Positions 1 to 5,756 of a stretch of 11,624 nucleotides of DNA are shown piece after piece. Made by a program: the position numbers and the translations under genes. The stretch is taken from contig JBBSUQ010000104.1 of NCBI GenBank assembly GCA_038234235.1, positions 1 through 11,624 on the forward strand, written 5' to 3'. This stretch comes from JBBSUQ01 sp038234235 (lineage in GTDB: Bacteria; Bacteroidota; Bacteroidia; Flavobacteriales_D; Crocinitomicaceae). Under the pieces are notes generated by a model, which searched no databases, was not told where the DNA came from, and saw only the letters and a program-made list of their open reading frames with translations. Every line of letters begins with the position of its first letter. Position 1 is the stretch's first letter.

Positions 1-626
1 CCAACTCCTGGTTCTCCAATTAAGATAGGATTATTTTTAGTTCTTCTTGTTAAAATTTGGAGCACTCTTCGAATTTCTTCATCTCTGCCGATTACAGGAT
101 CTAATTTTCCGGCAGACGCTAATGCATTTAGATTTTTTGCATATTTCTCTAAGGAATTATAATTGTTTTCGTGACTGTTAGAAGTTACTTTTTGACCTTT
201 TCTAATATCCATAATTGCTTTTTTTATTTTTGCTGAGGTAAATCCTGCGTCCTTTAAAATCTTTTGTGTCGTATCTGAATTTTCTATTAAACTCAAAAAT
301 AAAATGTCTGTACTCACAAATTCATCACCCATTTCTTGCATTATTTTAAATGCATTTTGAAGGGTTTTGTTTGCGTTTTGAGAAAGATATTGCTGTCCAC
401 CACTAACTTTTGCGTAAGATTGAAGCGTCTTGTCAATAATATTTTCTATTGAAGCCAAGTCAATATTGAGATTTTTAAAAATAAATGGAATAATATCTTC
501 ATCTGTTTCTAAAATCGCTTTTAAAATATGTGAATTCTCAATGGCCTGATGATCTCTAGTTCTTGCAATATTTTCTGCCGCTTGAAGAATTTCTTGTACC
601 CGAATTGTGAATTTTTGAATATCCAT
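1..626 (-). CDS. clpB: ATP-dependent disaggregase ClpB, N-terminal part (cut by window edge)
   Basis: ClpB is a cytoplasmic AAA+ chaperone that threads aggregated proteins through its hexamer ring together with DnaK. About 208 codons are present. The ATG at 626 opens with MDIQKFTIRVQEILQAA, typical of ClpB. A double Clp N-domain covers roughly residues 1-145, followed by a linker and the start of the first nucleotide-binding domain. The hallmark segment DPVIGRDEEIRR sits at 176-187 and NNPILIGEPGV at 198-208, so the window stops inside the first Walker A motif (GEPGVGKT). The linker and NBD1 wording (LEKYAKNLNALASAGKLDP) fits ClpB rather than ClpC or ClpA. The middle coiled-coil domain that separates them for certain lies outside the window. 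It follows the epimerase gene on the same strand after about 100 bases that carry an inverted-repeat cluster, so it probably has its own regulated promoter. Confidence 0.95.
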   Translation of the reverse strand, partial: MDIQKFTIRVQEILQAAENIARTRDHQAIENSHILKAILETDEDIIPFIFKNLNIDLASIENIIDKTLQSYAKVSGGQQYLSQNANKTLQNAFKIMQEMGDEFVSTDILFLSLIENSDTTQKILKDAGFTSAKIKKAIMDIRKGQKVTSNSHENNYNSLEKYAKNLNALASAGKLDPVIGRDEEIRRVLQILTRRTKNNPILIGEPGV

Positions 627-686
627 TTTTATATTTTGTAATTGATTCTCAAAACATAAACCAATGAGCAAAAGATATTGTTTAAA

Positions 687-730
687 TGACAATTTGTCAC
701 TTTATTTAAAGTGATAATGACAAAATGTCT
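687..730. promoter_or_regulatory. Inverted-repeat cluster upstream of clpB (operator-like)
   Basis: Three inverted repeats are packed together. The first is TGACAA-T-TTGTCA at 687-699. The second is TCACTTTA-TT-TAAAGTGA at 697-714, a perfect 8-bp repeat. The third is TGACA-AAA-TGTCT at 718-730, with one outer mismatch. The first and third share the form TGACAnnnTGTCw, and their centres are 31 bases apart, about three helical turns. The cluster starts about 60 bases upstream of the clpB ATG and its far end overlaps the stop codon of the epimerase gene. This suggests a binding site for a dimeric regulator of clpB. The central palindrome could instead act as a weak terminator for the epimerase gene, but no U-tract follows it. 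I cannot assign a regulator; it is not the CIRCE element. Confidence 0.5.
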
Positions 731-1725
731 TAAAGATTAGAATTGTACCACTCCATTGCAGCTTCTAAACCTTCCTTTACGCTAAAAGATGGAGTATAAT
801 TTAATAGGTTTCTAGCTTTTTCTATGCTTGCATGCGAGTGAGGGATATCGCCAGGTCTCGGCTCTCCGTATTTTACTTCAATTTCACTTATTTCTGGATG
901 GTAAATACTAAGTAAACTTCTAATATTTTCAAAAAGGTCGTTCAAGCTGATTCTGCTTCCTGTTGCAGTATTAAAAACTTCTCCACAGATCTTTTCATTG
1001 CTTGAAACTGCGGCCAAGTGATTCATCTCAATAACGTTTTTTATAAAAGTAAAATCTCGAGTGTTAGTTCCGTCACCATTTATTGTCGGTGATTCCATTT
1101 TCAAAAGTGAATCTACAAATTTTGGAATTACTGCGGCATACGCACCGTTAGGCGATTGTTTTGGTCCAAAAACATTAAAATATCTTAATCCAACTGTTTC
1201 TAATTGATACTGTTGGTGAAAAATTTTGGCGTAAAGTTCGTTTACATATTTTGTTATTGCATAAGGGGAGAGGGGATTGCCAATGTTTTCTTCAATTTTC
1301 GGAAGTTCAGTAGAGTCTCCATAAGTAGAAGAACTTGCGGCATAAACAAAGCGTTTTACCTTATTATCTCTCGCTGCAACCAGCATATTTAAAAAACCAT
1401 CGATGTTGGTATGGTTTGTCGCAATCGGATTTTCAATAGAACGGGGCACACTTCCCAATGCCGCTTGGTGAAGAACATAATCTACATTTTTACAAGCATT
1501 TTGACAGGTTTCCAAATTTGTAATATCACCTTCAATAAACTTGAAATTTGAATTAGAAAATAATTCTTCTATATTTTTTTTAAATCCGGTACTTATATTG
1601 TCGAGACAAACTACTTTATTATTAAATTTTAAAAGATCTTCACAAAGATTGGAGCCAATAAATCCAGCTCCACCTGTAATTAGGACTGTGGCATTTTGAA
1701 TTTTATCCTCTGTTCGGCTTTCCAT
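730..1725 (-). CDS. wbpP: UDP-N-acetylglucosamine 4-epimerase, WbpP/TviC type
   Basis: This is an extended short-chain dehydrogenase/reductase that interconverts UDP-GlcNAc and UDP-GalNAc (or their uronic acids) for surface polysaccharide synthesis in the cytoplasm. Numbering here follows the longest frame; subtract 3 for the chosen start. The NAD-binding TGGAGFIGS is at 20-28, the cofactor-ribose Asp at 45, SSST at 134-137, and the catalytic Tyr158/Lys162 pair in YAITK. The stretches HQAALGSVPRS, TNIDGFLNML and SPNGAYAAVIP closely follow Pseudomonas WbpP. Gly94, Gln193 and Ser300 match the residues I recall as defining the N-acetyl-hexose pocket of WbpP; Ser300 stands where E. coli GalE has Tyr299. 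I chose the ATG at 1725 (331 residues) because the frame extends only three codons further, to a TTG. No other polysaccharide gene is next to it. The exact substrate (free sugar or uronic acid) is open. Confidence 0.88.
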   Translation of the reverse strand: MESRTEDKIQNATVLITGGAGFIGSNLCEDLLKFNNKVVCLDNISTGFKKNIEELFSNSNFKFIEGDITNLETCQNACKNVDYVLHQAALGSVPRSIENPIATNHTNIDGFLNMLVAARDNKVKRFVYAASSSTYGDSTELPKIEENIGNPLSPYAITKYVNELYAKIFHQQYQLETVGLRYFNVFGPKQSPNGAYAAVIPKFVDSLLKMESPTINGDGTNTRDFTFIKNVIEMNHLAAVSSNEKICGEVFNTATGSRISLNDLFENIRSLLSIYHPEISEIEVKYGEPRPGDIPHSHASIEKARNLLNYTPSFSVKEGLEAAMEWYNSNL

Positions 1726-1852
1726 ACAGCACAAAGTTGCGAATTTAATTTGTTTTATCGGCTATAAAATAATTCGAAAGTTCAGTTGAAGATTTATGTT
1801 ATGAAGTTAAATAAAATATTTTAAATCAGTTATTTATGTAGTTATGAACAAT

Positions 1853-1860
1853 TAATTTTG
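1853..1860 (+). promoter_or_regulatory. Possible -7 promoter box for the glucosaminidase gene
   Basis: TAATTTTG fits the Bacteroidota -7 consensus TAnnTTTG and lies about 75 bases upstream of the ATG at 1935, which would give a leader of roughly 65-70 bases. No TTG is present at the usual 17-23 base spacing upstream, so support is modest. The 209-base gap (1726-1934) between the divergent epimerase and glucosaminidase genes holds nothing else I can identify. On its minus side CAACTTTG at 1731-1738 is one base off the -7 consensus, but lacks a matching -33 box. Confidence 0.35.
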
Positions 1861-1934
1861 AGTTTTCAACAATATTATGTAACAATTGACGATTCTTCCC
1901 GTAATAAGTGATACAACAACAAAAAATATTAACT

Positions 1935-2969
1935 ATGAAAAAGCAAATTATAATTGCTCTGGCATTTTTATTTATTTTCAATTTAAGTTTTGCAAATTTC
2001 TCCAAACAACAATATGTTGAAATGTGGAGTGGAACTGCGATTTTGGAAATGGTAAATTACAAAGTTCCTGCTAGTATAACCATAGCACAGGGTATCTTAG
2101 AAAGCGGTTGTGGAAACTCAGACCTTGCTAAAAACGGAAACAATCATTTCGGAATTAAATGTCATGAATGGACGGGTGAAAAAATGTATGTTGATGACGA
2201 TTCTAAGGGAGAATGTTTTAGAGTTTATGCCAAAGCTGAAGAATCATTTGCTGACCATAGCTTGTTTTTAACAGGAAGATCTAGATACAGTAAACTTTTT
2301 ACTTATGATATTATGGATTACAAATCTTGGGCAAAAGGTTTAAAAGAAGCAGGTTATGCTACAAATCCAAAGTATCCAGATTTATTAATAGGAATTATTG
2401 AAGATTTAAAACTTTATGAATTGGATCAAATTGGAGTTCCTAACAATTTAAGACCACCGGTTTTAGCGGAGGTTAAAGAATCTGTCAACAAAGAACAAAA
2501 AACAATAACAACATCAACAGTTGTTCAGGAAAAAGGTGATAATAAATCTTCTGGTACGGTAAAAACAACAAGTACTAAAAAGAAAGAAATAGATTTAGAA
2601 AACAAGAACGCGCTTTCAAATACTCATCAGGTGATGGAACATACTAATGTTGTGAAATATATAATCGCTAGAAAAGGAGATACTTATTTCCGAATTGCCG
2701 AAGAATTTCAGTTAACTATAGGACAACTTTATAAATACAATGATTTCTCTGAAAATAAAGATGTTTTGGAAGAAGGTGATGTAATCTATTTGCAACCAAA
2801 ACGTTTGAGATCCAAATCTGACAAGTCCGAATTTAAGTTGGAGCGCAGTATGACATTAACAGAAATCTCACAGATGCTGGCTATAAAAATTAGCGCTTTA
2901 CAGAAACTGAATAGCATTGAAAACGCTGGAGATGTAATAGCAAAAGGAACTAAAATAAAGATTAAATAA
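1935..2969 (+). CDS. Secreted glucosaminidase with LysM peptidoglycan-binding domains
   Basis: Predicted endo-beta-N-acetylglucosaminidase (FlgJ/LytG-like, glycoside hydrolase family 73 type) that cuts peptidoglycan glycan strands during wall growth or separation. Residues 1-20 form a signal peptide (MKK, hydrophobic core, cleavage after SFA). The catalytic domain spans about 22-170. ITIAQGILESGCGNSDLA carries the expected catalytic Glu56, and NHFGIKC is the typical following motif. A Lys/Thr/Ser-rich linker follows, then one clear LysM at about 241-288 (YIIARKGDTYFRIAEEF). A diverged LysM-like segment at about 299-344 starts at FKLERSMTLTEISQML and has lost the usual GDT. I chose the ATG at 1935 (344 residues) because the frame's upstream extension begins with GTG and would bury the signal peptide. 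The gene stands alone, with its own terminator 50 bases downstream. The likely site of action is the periplasm. Confidence 0.87.
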   Translation: MKKQIIIALAFLFIFNLSFANFSKQQYVEMWSGTAILEMVNYKVPASITIAQGILESGCGNSDLAKNGNNHFGIKCHEWTGEKMYVDDDSKGECFRVYAKAEESFADHSLFLTGRSRYSKLFTYDIMDYKSWAKGLKEAGYATNPKYPDLLIGIIEDLKLYELDQIGVPNNLRPPVLAEVKESVNKEQKTITTSTVVQEKGDNKSSGTVKTTSTKKKEIDLENKNALSNTHQVMEHTNVVKYIIARKGDTYFRIAEEFQLTIGQLYKYNDFSENKDVLEEGDVIYLQPKRLRSKSDKSEFKLERSMTLTEISQMLAIKISALQKLNSIENAGDVIAKGTKIKIK

Positions 2970-3020
2970 CTTTAAAATTATTATATAAAAGAGCATAGTT
3001 AGTTGTTGTTTGTAATAAAG

Positions 3021-3047
3021 AGGTTGCTATGTTTAGCAACCTTTTTT
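3021..3047 (+). terminator. Rho-independent terminator after the glucosaminidase gene
   Basis: AGGTTGCTA (3021-3029) pairs perfectly with TAGCAACCT (3034-3042) around a TGTT loop, and the 3' arm runs directly into six T residues (3042-3047). An AAAG just before the stem can extend pairing into the T-tract. It lies about 50 bases past the stop codon and isolates the glucosaminidase transcript from the next gene. Confidence 0.9.
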
Positions 3048-3141
3048 CAATTTAGGAATCCAACAATAAATAGCTTAAATTTTTTAAGTTTTGACACTTG
3101 GTCTCTAGAATTTCGCTTATTTTACGTTTCAATATACGTTT

Positions 3142-3149
3142 TAACTTTG
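3142..3149 (+). promoter_or_regulatory. -7 promoter box just upstream of the helical-repeat protein gene
   Basis: TAACTTTG is an exact match to the Bacteroidota -7 consensus TAnnTTTG. It ends 11 bases before the ATG at 3161, so a transcript starting 5-7 bases downstream would have a leader of only about 4-7 bases. The -33 position, about 19 bases upstream, reads TTT rather than TTG, so the upstream element is imperfect. The box lies inside the frame's TTG-initiated extension, which argues that translation starts at 3161. Confidence 0.6.
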
Positions 3150-3160
3150 CAGTCAATAAA

Positions 3161-4699
3161 ATGAAACCTTCAACAGAATTATTCAAACTTATTAAATCTC
3201 TTTCCAAGTCTGAAAAGCGATTCTTTAAACTCAGCTCTGCTTTGCAATCGGGTGATAAAAATTATCTGAAAATTTTCGATGTAATCGAGAAACAAGAAGA
3301 ATACGATGAGGAAGAATTAAAGAAAAGTTTTAAAAAAGAGAAATTCATAAAACACCTTCCTTCTGAAAAAAATCACTTGTATAAATTAATTCTTAAAAGT
3401 TTAAGATCATACCATAGTGACCAAACAACAGGTGGTTTGTTAAAACAGGAATTAAAAAATGTAGAAATTCTATATGATAAAGCTTTATTTAAAGAATGTG
3501 AGAAATTCGTAAAACGGGCAAAAGAATTGGCGAGAGAATATGAGCGTTTTTACTATTTATTTGAATTAATTTCTTGGGAGAAAAAGTTATTAGAGGAAGC
3601 TTATCAATCTGGAGAGTTCGGGACTGATTTGGATGAACTTGTAGCTGAAGAAGAAGAGGTGATTTCGAAACTAAGAAACCTTGCTGAATATACAATTTTG
3701 TATTCTAAAATAAATTTAATTTTCAGAACCGGTGGATTTACAAGGAATGAAAAAGAGCGAAAATTAGTTGAGGAGATTGCAGATTACCATTTAATAAAAG
3801 GTAAAAACACAGCGCTTTCAACTACCGCAGCTTCCATTTGCTATTACATTAAAGGACTTTGCGCGGCAACCAATAGAGTTTATTCAGATAGTTTTCAGTT
3901 TTTCAATAGAACCAAAGAAATACTTAATAATAATCCGAAAATTAAAGAAGAATCTTCTCAACGTTATTTATTAACGCTTGGACATTTAATTCGATGCTAC
4001 ATAGATTCCCGAGATTTCGAAAATGCTAGCAAAGTATTAGAGGAATTGCAAGATTTAGCACAGGCTAAAGGTTTTGTTTCAATAGACATAAATTTAAAAA
4101 TATTCACTTTATCCAAAAACTTGCAACTTAATCTACTGCACGCCAAAGGCGAATTTGAAAAATCTGTGGATTTAACTCATACTATTGAAAAAACGTTAGA
4201 GGAATTAGGTGACAAAATATCAAAAGAGCAGCTTTTACTTTTTAAATATAACTTCGCCTATGCCAATTTTGGTGCGGGAGAATATAAAAAAGCCCTGCAA
4301 TATATCAACGATGTTCTGAATGATAATGAACAAAATTTAAGACAAGATATTTATAGTTTTGCAAGGATTTTAAATCTTTTAATTCATTTTGAATTAGGGA
4401 ATTTCGAATTTATGGATTATGTAATTAAATCCACAAACAGATATTTAAATAAGCAGGAAAAAGATTACGATATAGAAAATATTTTTGTGAAATACATCCG
4501 AAAAGTTTCTAAAATGGGCAATTCGTTAGAAGGAATACCGATTTTTGAAGAAATGCAAGTGGAAATAAAAAAGCTTCTTTCAGATCACAATGAACAAGTA
4601 ATTTTAGAATACATTGATGTATTGGCTTGGATAGAAAGCCATGTTAACAATAAATCTTTTGCCAATGCGGTGAAAGAATCTGTTAAGATAATTGCTTAA
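3161..4699 (+). CDS. Uncharacterised TPR-like helical-repeat protein
   Basis: I recognise this only as a type of hypothetical protein that I believe is common in Flavobacteriia; no function is known to me. The 512-residue protein has no signal peptide and no membrane segment, so it is probably cytoplasmic. The N-terminus is basic and distinctive (KLIKSLSKSEKRFFKL, residues 8-23). The rest is almost all charged amphipathic helix. TPR-like helix pairs are visible around 283-300 (RDFENASKVLEELQDLA) and 372-387 (GEYKKALQYINDVLND), and an acidic stretch AEEEEV lies near 168-173. Such scaffolds usually bind other proteins. I chose the ATG at 3161 over the TTG at 3098 because a -7 box lies in between. 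It has no partner gene on its strand: a terminator lies before it and it converges on menA, with stop codons overlapping at 4696-4699. Confidence 0.8.
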   Translation: MKPSTELFKLIKSLSKSEKRFFKLSSALQSGDKNYLKIFDVIEKQEEYDEEELKKSFKKEKFIKHLPSEKNHLYKLILKSLRSYHSDQTTGGLLKQELKNVEILYDKALFKECEKFVKRAKELAREYERFYYLFELISWEKKLLEEAYQSGEFGTDLDELVAEEEEVISKLRNLAEYTILYSKINLIFRTGGFTRNEKERKLVEEIADYHLIKGKNTALSTTAASICYYIKGLCAATNRVYSDSFQFFNRTKEILNNNPKIKEESSQRYLLTLGHLIRCYIDSRDFENASKVLEELQDLAQAKGFVSIDINLKIFTLSKNLQLNLLHAKGEFEKSVDLTHTIEKTLEELGDKISKEQLLLFKYNFAYANFGAGEYKKALQYINDVLNDNEQNLRQDIYSFARILNLLIHFELGNFEFMDYVIKSTNRYLNKQEKDYDIENIFVKYIRKVSKMGNSLEGIPIFEEMQVEIKKLLSDHNEQVILEYIDVLAWIESHVNNKSFANAVKESVKIIA

Positions 4700-5601
4700 A
4701 TAGAAAGGTAAAGTCCTAAAAAACTGAAGATAGCAATACCGAATGTTGTTAATGCCACTATTTTTAAATAGGGATCAAAATCTTTTGGATTTTTAATTTT
4801 CATTGTTTTGTATGCGTGAAAAAGTATTACACTGAAAGGTATTAATCCTATAAAAAGAAATTTTGCTTCCCAGAGTTGCATGGTAATTATAAAAAATGCG
4901 AGACTTGCAAACAGAATAATTACGTGATAAAATTTAGCAAAGTCACTACCTATTTTTACGACAATGGTTTTTTTACCGCTTTGGGCATCATTTTTAATAT
5001 CACGCATGTTATTAAGATTTAAAACCGCAACACTTAACAACCCGAACACCACCGAAGGCGTAATAGTTGCTAAATCTAAATCTTTTGAAAACAAAGAATA
5101 AACTCCCATAACAGATACTGGACCGAAGAAAAGAAATACCATAATGTCTCCTAAGCCCGCATAACCATAGGCTCGTTTGCCCACAGTATATGTTATTGCC
5201 GCAACCACACATGCAATTGCCAAAATTGAATAAAAAATGACAACTTCGGAACTTAAACTTTTTGCGCCAAAATAAATAAGTAGAGTTGCCGAAATTAGTG
5301 CGAGAATTGAAGTTAATAATATTGCAGTTTTCATCTCCTTTAAAGAAATAACGCCAGATTGCACGCTGCGAACTGGTCCAATTCTGTGAATATTATCTGT
5401 TCCTTTTTGCGAATCTCCGTAGTCATTTGCCAAATTGGAGAGTATTTGAAATAAGACAGTGGTAATTAATGCAAGGACAAAAATATTTGTATCGAAAAAG
5501 CCTTTGTACAATGCCAAACCAGAACCCATTATTATTCCTGAAAGTGAAAGAGGTAAGGTTCGTAATCTTAACGCATGTAACCAAGCTTGTTTTTTATTCA
5601 T
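4696..5601 (-). CDS. menA: 1,4-dihydroxy-2-naphthoate polyprenyltransferase (MenA)
   Basis: MenA is an inner-membrane UbiA-family enzyme that attaches the polyprenyl chain to 1,4-dihydroxy-2-naphthoate, giving demethylmenaquinone for the respiratory chain. At 301 residues it has the normal length. The first Asp-rich, Mg-diphosphate-binding motif is NLANDYGD at 56-63, followed by KGTDN and IGPVRSVQSG at 74-83. The second is NNMRDIKND at 197-205, followed by SGKKT. About eight or nine hydrophobic segments cover the remainder. KRAYGYAGLGDIMVFLFFGP at 142-161 is a typical MenA signature and helps to separate it from UbiA and other prenyltransferases. No other men gene is adjacent. It converges on the helical-repeat protein gene, and I see no hairpin between the two stop codons. 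Its ATG lies four bases after a -7 promoter box, so its mRNA may be leaderless or nearly so. Confidence 0.94.
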   Translation of the reverse strand: MNKKQAWLHALRLRTLPLSLSGIIMGSGLALYKGFFDTNIFVLALITTVLFQILSNLANDYGDSQKGTDNIHRIGPVRSVQSGVISLKEMKTAILLTSILALISATLLIYFGAKSLSSEVVIFYSILAIACVVAAITYTVGKRAYGYAGLGDIMVFLFFGPVSVMGVYSLFSKDLDLATITPSVVFGLLSVAVLNLNNMRDIKNDAQSGKKTIVVKIGSDFAKFYHVIILFASLAFFIITMQLWEAKFLFIGLIPFSVILFHAYKTMKIKNPKDFDPYLKIVALTTFGIAIFSFLGLYLSI

Positions 5602-5605
5602 GTCT

Positions 5606-5637
5606 CAAAATTACATAGTAAAAATCATTTGTTACAA
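5606..5637 (-). promoter_or_regulatory. menA promoter
   Basis: On the minus strand TTG (5637-5635), a 21-base spacer and TAATTTTG (5613-5606) fit the Bacteroidota -33/-7 pattern TTG and TAnnTTTG. The -7 box ends four bases before the menA ATG, so transcription would start at or within a few bases of the start codon. Confidence 0.6.
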
Positions 5638-5681
5638 GATATTTGTTAAATTTTTTTTATAAAAAGCTATTGTAAATATAA

Positions 5682-5706
5682 AGGGCCGTCTTAAAAAGAC
5701 AGCCCT
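5682..5706 (-). terminator. Terminator after the TonB receptor gene
   Basis: Read on the minus strand, GGGCTGTCTT-TTT-AAGACGGCCC forms a 10-bp stem with one U-G wobble, extended by a flanking A-U pair, and is followed by TTTATATTT. On the plus strand the same position would be a C-A mismatch, so the hairpin is better suited to ending the minus-strand transcript. It lies about 50 bases past the receptor stop codon (5757) and separates that unit from menA. Confidence 0.75.
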
Positions 5707-5756
5707 CATAAATTTGCATAGAAAAACTACAAAACTATTCTAAACAAATATTTTAA

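Noticed and set aside
1726..1734. TTG-initiated three-codon extension of the epimerase
   Set aside because: TTG is a rare start, and an ATG follows only three codons later with ample room before the NAD-binding motif.
1908..1934. GTG-initiated extension of the glucosaminidase
   Set aside because: It would put nine polar residues before a textbook signal peptide that begins at the ATG at 1935.
3074..3088. Inverted repeat CTTAAA-TTT-TTTAAG before the helical-repeat gene
   Set aside because: It is made almost only of A and T in an AT-rich gap and is expected by chance; it has no GC core to act as a terminator.
3098..3160. TTG-initiated 21-residue extension of the helical-repeat protein
   Set aside because: An exact -7 promoter box (3142-3149) lies inside it, and the ATG at 3161 starts a plausible N-terminus.
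5602..5756. Small gene or RNA between menA and the receptor gene
   Set aside because: The 155 bases hold the menA promoter, an AT-rich stretch and the receptor terminator; no open frame of note and no further structure is visible.
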